Shown piece after piece: positions 53,329 to 64,000 of a stretch of 64,000 nucleotides of DNA; position 1 is the first letter of the stretch; each line of letters starts with the position of its first letter. The position numbers and the translations under genes were made by a program. The notes under the pieces were generated by a model. That model saw only the letters and a list, made by a program, of their open reading frames with translations, made no database searches and was not told the origin of the DNA. The DNA comes from Ananas comosus (lineage: Eukaryota > Streptophyta > Magnoliopsida > Poales > Bromeliaceae), in assembly GCF_001540865.1 (NCBI RefSeq), contig NC_033641.1:6669362-6733361 (forward strand), in the 5' to 3' direction.

Positions 53329-56300
53329 CCTTTTCTACAATATCAACACCAATTCAGTTGAAGATGTAACTGGAAGAGGTTAGTTTTTCTCCTCTTCTTC
53401 TGTGTTAGTAGTCAATCTTGATAACATTTTTTAGGCCGAAGGTCCAGATTTGCTCATGACCTAGTTAATCTTATTTAATTCAGGCATCCAAGATCTGAAG
53501 TCCGGGCGCATTGTTACTCCTTTGTCACCAAAAGCTACTTTTCTGGATGATCCCCTTAGGGTTCTTCGAGCAATTCGATTTGGTATTCTAGCAAGTTTCT
53601 TTAAATTTTAATTGCTTTATTAGAAGTAGCTTTCAGCCAATATGCTAGCTACTTTTGTAAGTTATTGAACTATACTGGTAACTTTTTTGAGTTTTTTTAG
53701 TCACTTCAATCTGAAAAGGTTGATGATAAATAATGTACATTAATTATTGATAAGGAGCAAAAAAATTAGTTCAACGATGTGCTTAAAATAAATAATATAT
53801 CTTTTTTTTCATCAAAAAACTTAAAATTATCATGATACCTTTTTCTTTGTAATAATGAATATGCTGTTGTGTTTACAACATAATATTGATGTGCTTTTCA
53901 AATTGATGATCTTATTAAGATGTAAAAATAATACCATATCTCATATGATACATTTGGTACATGTCACAGTTCAACCCCTGTTAAATTTTCAACCCCGATC
54001 CTCTCTTTTCGTCTGTTCGATGAGCTGTTTGGTTTTGTGTACATTGAGTAGTTATTGTCCATCGTCAGGATCGTCAGACTATAATTCTTTTGACAGGGGG
54101 ATGATAGTGAGATTGAAGTACTTAAATTTGATTAGTGCAAAAAGTTTTCACTGATTTGATTATTCATCCATCTGTTTCTAAAATAAAAGACTTCATGTGT
54201 AAATAGACTTTGTATAAGACTAACCTGTATACACAGTAAGTTCTGATTCCACTCTTCATGCTGTTAGGTGCTAGGTTTGATTTTGAATTGGCTGAAGAGT
54301 TGAAAGAAGCTGCTTTTGATGAGGAAGTAAAAACTGCACTTGCAAATAAGATTAGCAGAGAGCGGATTGGACATGAGGCATTTTCCTTTTCTGTTTTCTC
54401 TTCCCATATCAAATTTTCTGTAGCACATAATTTTTTCCCCAGTAGATATAGATTTAGAGATTTAGCTATATGTATCTTCTTCTTCTTTTTTTTTTTTTTT
54501 CTTAACTTGGTAGTGAATGCTTCATTTGGTATTTATGCACAGGTTGACCTGATGGTGTCTGACAAGCAACCTGCTAAAGCAATGGCATACATTCGTGATT
54601 TGAAACTATTTTATGCAGTATTTACTTTCCCAGAAAATCTACAGCCTGCAGTTCTCGAGCAATGTGACAGGTTTTAATTTAACTTCTGTTACTTTTTAAG
54701 GCATGCAATGAATGAATATTTCACTTGATATCATCAGAAGCGGTTGAAGAAAATTCATTAGGTTAGCTCATAGATAGCTATCTGTTCTTCTCCTTGTGGA
54801 GAGCATGATCAATGCATTTTTGAAAGCACAGCTAACATTCCTTCTATCTAAATATGTATAGGCCTAGGCCTTGAAATTTAATATTTGATCTTTGTGAGAT
54901 TGCTCTGACATGTTTCTTGTTCATATGGGCCTTGAATTGAAATGTTAATGGTTGGATACATTTGATGTATGAGCTAATAGCTTGTGCAAAAGGCTGAAAG
55001 CACATGGTTTTCTCAAAGAATTACATAATTATTGCATTCTTTCTTTGGAGTTATCACATTATGCAGGTATTGTGTATTACATATAAATGCAGCATGGACC
55101 CTTCTACAATCTATTGGCTACTCGATATTTAGTGTAAGTCATTTATTAGCTGCCGATATCCCAAAATTTTATTTTCATGTTCTAGAGCACATATTGTAGA
55201 AATGACATCATTCTACATTCTTAGATACAATCCATGCAGCCTTATTATGATTGCATATTATGCTTTTCTTACACATTTTTTTACTTGTTCTCAGGATGAA
55301 CAGCGTAGGCTTTACTTGTATGCATCTTTATTTCTTCCTGTGAGAAGTACGATATGCATTGACAAAAAGTCAAAAGAGGTAATTTGTTTGTCTTGTTATG
55401 TTAATATCATTTTCCTTTTTGTATGAGCGAATTGCACTTATTTTTTCTCTACTGAGATGAAAATGTTGTTCATGTTTCATGCTTTCCTCTTCAGCATAAA
55501 AATTAGTCTCTCTATACCTTTAAAAAAGGCTATGCCCTTTGTCTTAAATAATCCATACAGTACTTCTGTTGGTATTGTACATATATCAACCACTGAATGA
55601 GCTGGCAATACATTTGGTTTGTGATGAGAAGAGAAGATAAGTGGGAGTAGGGCTAGAGGGTGAATGTTTTAACATTAACATAAGACATGTTGTTTTGTGA
55701 TAACTTTGTTATTTATAGATGGACTTCAGAGGTCATCTTTGTTTGTCGATGCTTGCTTTGTATTTGAACACTTCTATTTTTCTTTGTTCCACTAAAGAGT
55801 TGGGAAAATTAAGTAGATCTATTTGCTATAGTGATGATGATTGGTTATCTACACCATTTTGATTTTGGTAATACCTGCTCGACCAGACCACAATTATATT
55901 TTGTCCGTTAGTCAGACACTTGTTATGAGACTTACGAGTCATAAACTTTGCAGGTTCCTGTTGCGAGTTACATCATTCGTGATTCTCTAAAACTGAAAGC
56001 TAGTGATGCTGAAATGGTATGTCAACCCCTAAGAAAGCTTTGTGAAGTTTGCCAAGGGGAGGCTTCTTCTATGCTCTTTACCCAATTGTACTCCATCGGT
56101 TCATCATCAATTCTAATCTTTTTTTTCCTTTCATTTTGACGTGTCATTGACTTGTAGGTAACAAACTTACACGTGGCATGTGAGAAGTTTGTTGATCTAA
56201 TTCCTTTTCTGGAGTCAAATGAGGATCCAGAAGATCTTAAAGTAAACCTAGAAGATGAATACCTAGAGATACCACCAGCTTCGACCAAACGAGTTTTGGC

Positions 56301-57492
56301 AGGTTGAGGGCGGTTTCTGTTGTTTATTTGAAGTTTTTTGTGTTCTATCTTATTGGCCACTCCCATACGAAAATTTCTGACTTTAAGAATTTGGCAATAT
56401 TAAATGATCTACACACTACAAGTAGGACAAGTATCTACTATTGTTTCTCTATGCTAATTGAATGCCAATATAACATGATAACGACTCACTCGCATAGACT
56501 GAGCTTGCACACTTTCTTGACTAGTCAAGCAGAAACAAATATCCGAAAGCTTACCACGCTGATTTGTTTGGCTTTTGTGCACTATCATATATATATATTA
56601 TTGTCTTTTTATGTTGCATGTAATTATTTTATGAAGCAAAATAGTAATGTGTGCGCTTCTGTTGGCAATTCTTGTCGGATATGTCTGTTACCATCCATTT
56701 TTCATGCTATGGTTATATTAGGCTTGATTCAAATACTCACAATGTTGAGAATGGACTGAACAGGGTTGCTGCTTCGTCAAATAAAAGACTTTTGGCGCGT
56801 TGCTTTGTTAATTTCCACTCTACTACACCCTAAGGCAAGTCATACCTGTGATAGTCTCAACAGTCACACTGAACTGGACAGAAGAAAAATATTTGGAAAA
56901 TTTGAGAGCGCAATAACTCAACTTGGTAATTAATTTTTCTGATACTTTTTATCTATAATCATTTGTGATGATTATTATTATTATTTTTGTAATTATTTGT
57001 GCTGAGTTGCCATTTGTGGTATCTCAAATCTTCCGAAACTTGCATATACTCAATAGGTATATGATAGTTTGTGGGAAACTATTCGCTGTTTCTTTCTCTG
57101 CATGTGCAGGGAGTTGATTCCTTTTATTTCTTTTGCTTCCTCTTTAAATAAGTCACTATTGTGTTCGCTCGCTACCAATTATTTCTTTGGTTGATGTGTT
57201 CAGATCTCGACCATGTGTGGAAAATGAAGTTATTGCTTGACGGGAAGGCAATGATGGGAGTTCTGCAGCTTAAATTGGGAGGGCCATCAATTGGGAAATG
57301 GGTAAAACAAGTTCCTGTTATGTTAGAAGCTGATCTGAGCTTTTCTATCTGCTTACAATTATTAATGCTTGTTTGCAGCGACAAAGGCTGCTAAAGTGGC
57401 AGCTCGCCCATCCGAACGGAACGATGGAAGAGTGCATTGATTGGATAAAGCAATCTCAAGCGAAATGCCAGAAAATAGATTGTTCCGCTTGA
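53329..57492 (+). pseudogene. CCA-adding tRNA nucleotidyltransferase, C-terminal 11 exons (gene incomplete here)
   Basis: Exons: 53329-53378, 53484-53582, 54268-54377, 54543-54670, 55067-55133, 55295-55378, 55954-56016, 56158-56302, 56764-56925, 57204-57301, 57379-57492. They code 372 residues in one consistent frame from LFYNINTNSVEDVTGRGIQD to KCQKIDCSA. Recognisable: [20 protein letters not shown] (neck/nucleotide-recognition motif), ISRERIGHEVDLMVS, the helical tRNA-binding body, and the typical plant C-terminus with TMEECIDWIKQ. The gene product matures tRNAs in cytosol, nucleus and organelles. Missing are the N-terminal GGxVRD exon and the RRDxTINS exon; the DxD exon is stranded at 46966-47093. 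The intron after 54377 has a GC donor. Because the remaining exons are clean, a living gene damaged by assembly is as likely as a pseudogene. Confidence 0.8.
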
Positions 57493-57728
57493 ACATGTTC
57501 CCCTTTGCGGCTTGTCTTCTGCCTAATTCTAACTTGTCTTCGCCCTAATTTATCCAATCAAAATCCCCAGAAATCTTGTGGAGTAATTTACAAAAGCATG
57601 ACTTGATTTGCGCATCAACGAGTGGCATGAAGCATCAGTATTTTTGCTGGAGAGCTAAGTTTACAGCTTGGAGATTGTAACCATCATCCTCATCTTGCGT
57701 GTTTTTTTTGTTTTTTTTTTTGTGGGGN
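57493..57728. other. Intergenic, ends at a single N
   Basis: 3'UTR-like DNA after the CCA-enzyme stop, a T-rich run, GTGGGG and an N at 57728. The next base starts the mirror-written segment. Confidence 0.6.
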
Positions 57729-60126
57729 AGTAGGTGTTCCACAACACAACCACTTTAAATTCCTAGCTTCTCTACCACGCTTTACGTAGCTCAACTACTT
57801 ACCTTCTACCAAACAAAAGTTGGAGAGTTGCGTTTACGTCTCAAATTTTAACCAAAATTTAATTGATCTGTGTTAGTTTACGTTCGTTGAGGTCCGGTGT
57901 CAAGTATGGATCAGAAAATGGATAATTACTTACCCGGAGTGCCATGGACTTGGTTTTTTTTATTGTCCAAATTGTCACGTTTGGACCAGTATATCTTCCT
58001 TTTATATGGGCTCAAATAATCGTCAAATTTGAGAGTCTAATCCTTATCCTTTGACAACTATTGAAGTTTTTAGTTCGATATTAATCCTTAATGTTCATGA
58101 CTCCGAAAGCGATTAAGAAAAGTGAGTCTCTAGCCAAATAAAATATAGACTGCCAAAATTTCTTGTTTGTTTTCGTTACTCGTTTCCCGATAATATAATA
58201 TGACAACGGCTAGTTAGTTTTACCACTAGTGGTATGGATTAATACAGTGTTCGACAATTTTGTATAATGTGCGGAACAAGAAAGTTAATATGAAAAACAA
58301 GTTTTAGATATTTTTTCCGGTAGGATAATCGTCTTTCCCCTAGCATAATCGCCTTTCCCTGAGTCTAGTTCTTCCTCCAAAGTGGTGCGGGGTGAGGCGA
58401 CGGGGGTTCTTATCGACGAGTTAACCTTTAAGACACCTTTTAGTTTAACAAACGTATAACCCACGTATATACAAAGATCATCACTTGAAACTTTAGAATG
58501 TCAAACCAGTTGTATATCCAAACGCCCCTCCGTTTAAGTACGATCACTTCTACTACCAAGCCAATTGGTGCGAGAATAAGCACTAAAGCTGCTCCTCCGT
58601 CGTTCCGAACTCGTTAAACCACGTCTTGAACTTCCGCTGACTACGTTTTAGAATAGGGTGACATTAAACCGTAAGAAAATCTCGGTTCTCCCACTCCTAG
58701 GTGTTTGATTAAACGATTTGAAAATGTTAAAAATAACTGTGAAATTGTAGCCGACCATTACCCATCGATCAAATCAACAGGATCAACTGGTTTTACTCGT
58801 GATTTATGAGAGTACTCAAAGGAGGTTTACTCACCAAACTGATAACTTTAACACTTGTATAAATCTAGGTTTGGTCATGATAGTTTCTTAGATAGCTATT
58901 CGTTCAAGATTGCTCCTCGGCTTTTGGTTTGAGTATATTTTAAATCTATCTTACATGATCCCGATACACTTGAGCTTCAACTTCTGGGGCTATTTTAACG
59001 AGCTTAACTAATAAAAAATTTCACTGAGCCGGATACGTAAAACAAAGTACCCGAAATTTACGTTGCACACCACTTTGACCAGCTCAACTAAACGATCTTG
59101 TACACTAAGCCACCGAAGACTAAACATCGGTGATCGTGGTTGAGATACCAAGTTTCATGATGTGTTAAGTACTGATACCAAAATAAACCAAGAGTCGAGA
59201 GTGACTAACGTATTTTGGCGGTCTTAAACGTTGTAAACCCACATTCTGCTGTTATTAATTGTCGTTGGTGTCGTGATAACTGGCCTACATACTTTACGTA
59301 AATAGAGAAAAAAAGAGAAAGATGTAAAGGTGGAACGAAACAAATCGTCAAAAATGGGAAAAAATTAACGAAGATACACGAAGTATCATCCTTACTTATT
59401 AGTGAAAGGACGATGAACTCTGAGTTTACACTCCGAAACAGAGTAAAGAGAAAGTCTACCGCGCTTCCTTTACAGAGCAAATTTATGGAGTTTAGTTTAG
59501 GAATGAGCTTTGGTTGGATGCCTTCCACTACAGGCGTACAGGCGTACTTTTCTCGCTACGTCGTGTTTACGCCACTGTTTGTCTCTTTAGAAGCCGTGCA
59601 GTACAAAGAGATGTTTTGAAACAAGAGTTTCGGTAGTCGAGAGTGGAACAGTTGTATTCCTTTAAATGTAGGAAGAACGTCGTTGCTTTGATTCATACCG
59701 ATTGTAACCTGCGTTCCCGAATTAATACATATTAAACAAACATAATACCAGGACCTAATAATTAGATAATTTAAAACTTTGAAACTGGAATTAAACCTCT
59801 ACCGAGCTTTGTCTACGCATAAAGTATAGAACAAGAAAAAAAGGAATAACAAGTACACGACTAAGAATAACTTTACCACATGTTATTTCCGGGAAAAACT
59901 TTTAAAACGTGGACTACAAGAGAATATTATAACGGAAGAAAGTTACCACCAACCGTATCATAAACCCTCCTTAGACCAACCTTAAAACGACGAACAAATC
60001 CCGGTGACTTACTTTTTGTAATGCTGGGATAAACATGGATAAACTTACATACTTATAAAATAAGTCATATAGAGTATCTAAACAACATATATTAATTTTT
60101 TCATATTAGGTTCCAGACTAATCCCA
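57729..60126. other. 2.4-kb segment written in reverse without complement
   Basis: The base-by-base complement read left to right gives 57729-57809 as CATCCACAAGGTGTTGTG... coding HPQGVVLVKFKDRRDGAKCI, with a donor GTTTGT. It gives 58519-58642, after acceptor ATATAG, as FAGRQIHASEDDGSVNHAL ... GAELEGD and a TGA stop. These are the last two exons of the minus-strand Tat-SF1 gene, which otherwise breaks off at 60127. The frame crosses the joint exactly: GAGAA (60127-60131 side) plus TCATCC. Printed, the segment also has a CpG excess over GpC, the opposite of neighbouring AT-rich DNA, as mirror-reading would cause. Confidence 0.93.
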
Positions 60127-63100
60127 TTCTCGCAAACCTGCATGTTCATTTATAGGTAAATCAGTACACTTCGAACATCAGCAAAACAAGAAAAGGCTTC
60201 CTACTCTTACCACAACAAGTGTCAAACAAAGGCAATCTGTAGCAAAAAGTAAAGAAGTTCGATCCCTAAAATTTATAGCAATATCAATTACTCTAAAAAA
60301 CCATACAATAATGGGCAGATCAACTTAATCAAAGACAACATAAATTGACACTGTATATAGGCAGAAAGTGGGAAATCTCTAGTAAAGTCGCATACATGGG
60401 CAAGCTAAAGTCAAGCAGGAAATGAAGTTTTCATTACTTAAAAATGAGTGACTTAAATCTGAGACAGTTACAACGTCATTTGATATTTTCTCTACTAGAA
60501 CAAGAGATGAACAAGTGCAAAGTAGCCATTGAAAGGATATAAGAAACTAAAGAATTCCTAAGGTCAATCCAAATACAGAAGCTTACAAAGGAACAGATGT
60601 TGAACTTGATATATACAACAACAACAAGAATTATTCAAGTTCATTAACAAACTCATATTACTCCAAATGCTTGTATTCATCAGCAGCAGAACGGATCTCT
60701 CAAATAAACATACCAAGAAAAGAGGCATGCAGATAACTATATATGTAAAACTTTTCTACTTCAACACACAACAAAATGAGTAGTGCAAAAGTATAATGAA
60801 TTTCATCACATAAATATAAAATTACTTTCAAAACAGTATATTCTAAACCAGCGTGCCACAAACCTAATTAAAAAACATTTAAATGAATTGTACTAACCTT
60901 TACATTTTCAACCGGACCCAGCTTCATGCATTCCTCTCTAACATCTGCATCTAGCTCTGGAAGAAGACTTTCATCACTCTGCAAATACAAGAACATCCCC
61001 ACTCATCATTAGACCATGGCACCAAATTATCTAAGCATTTCATTCATGCAGATAAACATCAGAAACAAATTGCCGCAAAAATGTGCCCGGTAATTTGGAT
61101 CATAAAAGCAAACAGAGTAACAAGGCCCGTTTGAAACTGTTTACCCTCAATTCAGCAGGAACGAACATGTTCCTTAAAACAATGGTGGTCGGAATAGACA
61201 CCTTCGCATCATCATGCCCACCTAATCAAAGAAAGAGAGTTAGGTTGGATAGCACCTCTCAAGAGCACCAAAAATTCACAAAAGATATATCGACATCAAT
61301 CAAAGATATGCATACTGACAACATGGACTAGGTAGGCCTTACTTCACTCAAAGAAATGCATGTACTTAGATATGTAAGACTGATGATTACCCCATCCAAG
61401 AATTTTATCTTCAACTCTCTTTATTTTCTTTTTCTTATGCTTATCAGCCTTCCTCGCTATAAATTTCTCACCTGTACACAAAGCAGAAAATAAGTCTTTT
61501 TATCCAATATTTAAACATTCTCAGCATTACGATGGCAGGAAACTATGCCAATGTTAACCTTTTTGTTCAAATTTAGCTTGGCTTACAGACATGGGAATCT
61601 TTCCACCAGGACGAAGTGGAGTGCCATCCAATATTTGAATTGCTAAAGCAACGGAAGGTTCCTGGAATGGACAGGAAAAAGTTATACACAAATTTAAGTT
61701 GATATTCACGTAATGTTTCAATAGGAAGAGTACTACTTACCTTCAGATAGGTGACAAGTGCATCACCCTTCTTTCTACCTGTTTCTTTGTCTATGTATAC
61801 CTTCACTCGAGGCTTCCTTGTTTCAGGGTCCTAAAGATGTTAAGACGTATGAGTGAAAAGGATGCCCTCATCTATGAAGGATGAACTTAACCAAAGGTAA
61901 CTTTATATCACGCTTAATCAATTATTCAGTACTCGAAACAACTAAAAAGTGCTATCAACATCAACGAGACAGCGATGAATCAAAGACAGAAACAGCTTAA
62001 ATCTTGCCCTAAAACCAACCGGAATGTAAAATAGGACAAACCACAAGACAAGTGTGATACAGACACATTTGTCTTGCATGCAGAAAATTAACGCTTAACA
62101 AGTGGAACTTGCTTTGAATAAGCAATCGGAGACTTTCATCTTAAAAGAACTCCCCTCCCTCCCCCAACAAAAAATGTTGACAATCAACCTATTGCGTTCA
62201 AAAGCTCTCAAGTCAAACAAATTTGTTAAAAGATAATAATTGTGCACTTGCATGCATTAGGCCAGGCAAATAGCTAACATAGTTTGCAAAAATGCAAACA
62301 ACACATATATACAAAAGAAAAGAGAATTATGGCGGGAAAAAAAATCTGAAGTGCAAATAGATAAATAATTTTTCTTACCTCCTTTATAATTCCACACTTA
62401 GAGAATACTTCCACTACCTGCAAGATAAATTTGAGATTAGAGCCACAACTATGACACGCGATGCATGGAACTAAACAGGTGCAAGCACATTTAATTATTT
62501 CTTGCTAGGCAGTTGCCAAGTAATGTGCCATGAAATAACAATTATGTGAAGCATGAAATAAAAGTAGGAGACCTAATACTTACTTCTTCGACAGTAACAT
62601 CATCAGGCAACCCAGTCACATAAACATGAGTATTGACCTTCAAATCAAACCAGCTATCTGGCGGGTTATTAGCTTCCTGTCACAGTTTGAATGGTTTATT
62701 AGCTTCCTTTCGCAGTTTCATTCAAAAACCATCATCATCCTCCCATAAAAAATATTCAAGCATGTATAATATCAGAAGTAGCAACTTGGTAAGTGTCATT
62801 CCTTCTCTTGACTAGTAATTAAAGACAATGCCAGTGCTAAAAGACCATGTACAGAGGGTAAAAGTGCAAATATCTGCTTCCTACTTGGCTCAAGTGTGCA
62901 AGGAAGGCCCTCTAAAGCAGAATAATAGTTTGTTCCATTCTATGCAAACTCGAATGAATAGGAAGCTAAAACATGCCCTTACCTAAGAATTAGAGAAACA
63001 ATAATAATAATCAAAAGTAAAAAAGCAAGAAAAAGGTACCTTCTTTTCAGTTGGCTTCTCAGATGATTTCCGCTTCTTCTCCAATTTTGTTTCAGCTTTT

Positions 63101-64000
63101 TCATTCAAAACATTGCTCTCCTCTGGCACAGAGGGATCAGGAACCTCTGAAGTTGGAAATACCTCCTCCTCATGTGCAAAAGTCATCTCTTCAAGTCCAT
63201 ATTCACCTCCCTTACTTGAAGGATTATCCTATGGAATAACAACGTTCATGTAATTTCCACCTTTTCATGTGTTTTAAGAGAAATAATATATTGACACTGT
63301 AACACAACTGCATAGAGTAGTGGTCTTAACTTGAAAGTGGATTACAGGAGGAAGCATAAGTACACATGTATTTCCAGCAAATAATTTTGCCCAAGATTAA
63401 AGCAAAGAAAAAAAATTCATAGGAAGCTAATATCATCTGGCAAAGTTCTATGGCTAAACTGGAGAACTTCAATAATCTCACAAAGCAAATTGTGGCAAAT
63501 AAGCATTAAGGCAACTTACTTTGAGTTCATACATGTATTTTGTTACACTGATTTGGCACAACTGAGGGGGAAAAAAAATCAGATTACCTAAGAATTAAGA
63601 CCAGACTACATGGAGTAATGCTTACTTGAGGAACCCACGCCCTGACGCCACGATCCCATTTATAAACAGTTCCGTCATCATCAGTAAATTCTTCCTCACC
63701 ATCTGGTGGGGTCGCCGGTCTATCATTGAGACCCGCTTCTGTCCCTCCTCCCTCACCCTCAATATTTCCACCTTTCAGGGCCTCAGCCTCGGCCTCAGCC
63801 TCTAACACCTCTTTCTGCCATTTCACAAAATCATCGTTGTTTTCTTCCGCATCTACGAGAAAAAGACAAAATGAGGAAGGGCTCCTTTTGTTTGTCGAAA
63901 TCAAGGTTTAATTAGGTAATAATAACTTTGTTAACCTTCGGTAGGACGATTAGCTGTTTGAGCTGAAATCCCTATATATAGCTCAGGAATTGAGGATAAT
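57729..64000 (-). CDS. Tat-SF1/CUS2-like splicing factor (RRM plus UHM), partial at the 5' end
   Basis: Homologue of human HTATSF1 and yeast CUS2, which help U2 snRNP bind SF3B1 during prespliceosome assembly. Minus-strand exons: 64000-63936 (runs off the window), 63852-63626, 63228-63040, 62676-62584, 62417-62379, 61830-61741, 61661-61559, 61471-61391, 61221-61145, 60978-60898, 60137-60127. The next exon and the last one lie in the mirror-written block (57729-57809 and 58519-58642, readable only as direct complement). Domains: acidic N-terminus with DDDGTVYKWDRGVRAWVPQ; first RRM (RNP2 HVYVTGLP, RNP1 KKGDALVTYL); a basic KHKKKKIKRVEDKILGW linker; second RRM of UHM type (TIVLRNMFVP ... MNGRWFAGRQI) with the RWF signature that binds tryptophan-containing ligands. 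It ends GAELEGD. All splice sites used are GT-AG. Confidence 0.9.

Noticed and set aside
58860..59620. Plus- and minus-strand ORFs of 68 and 107 codons (59205-59619)
   Set aside because: They lie in the mirror-written block, so translations of the printed strands have no meaning.
61083..61331. 82-codon plus-strand ORF
   Set aside because: Antisense shadow of Tat-SF1 exon 61145-61221 and its introns.

Overview
The window is nuclear DNA of a flowering plant, most likely a monocot. The evidence is many short exons with GT-AG introns, GC-rich first exons, kilobase-long LTRs, Helitrons, hAT/CACTA-like MITEs and plant versions of housekeeping genes. A bromeliad such as pineapple is a guess from repeat style only. 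There are no operons, CRISPR arrays, rRNA or tRNA genes that I can see.

Layout. Positions 1-38.5 kb are a deeply nested transposon cluster. From outside to inside I read: a gag-only Gypsy-type element (1-5554); an old LTR of 'family C' (5555-38467, interrupted); an LTR fragment 'D2' (about 6190-7348 and 34231-34790); a gag-only Copia element (7349-34225, with the target duplication CATAG on both sides, 27 kb apart); a 22.5 kb Helitron (11436-33919) sitting inside one Copia LTR; and, inside the Helitron, captured gene pieces plus several solo LTRs (C' 12530-23117, A 13783-16789, B 18533-21392, E1 26064-28689, E2 29681-32178). A second Helitron end in opposite orientation lies beside a captured glycosyltransferase (GT14) exon at about 24 kb. 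A TRIM (35562-36028) and an hAT-like element (about 36.9-37.8 kb) sit in the outer LTR.

Positions 39.8-64 kb are gene-rich: MCM6 (+, 18 coding exons, complete); an isolated catalytic exon of a CCA-adding tRNA nucleotidyltransferase (46966-47093, +); a HAD-family pyrimidine-5'-nucleotidase-like gene (+) whose first catalytic exon is missing beside a 34-N assembly gap; the C-terminal 11 exons of the CCA-adding enzyme (53329-57492, +); and a Tat-SF1/CUS2-like splicing factor (-) running off the right edge.

Most striking observation: two stretches (57729-60126, and about 38926 to 39.3-39.65 kb) read as biological sequence only when the string is reversed WITHOUT complementing it. In the first, the base-by-base complement read left to right gives the missing last two exons of the Tat-SF1 gene, joining in frame with correct splice sites. 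In the second, reversal restores a canonical E2F site upstream of MCM6 and the terminal inverted repeats of an hAT element. Each stretch is preceded by a single N. DNA cannot do this; it points to an assembly or gap-filling error, or deliberate editing.

A second recurrent signal is a set of paired 12-bp palindromes with an ACCGGT core (TGTACCGGTACA or GGGACCGGTCCC) in the promoter part of six different long LTRs.
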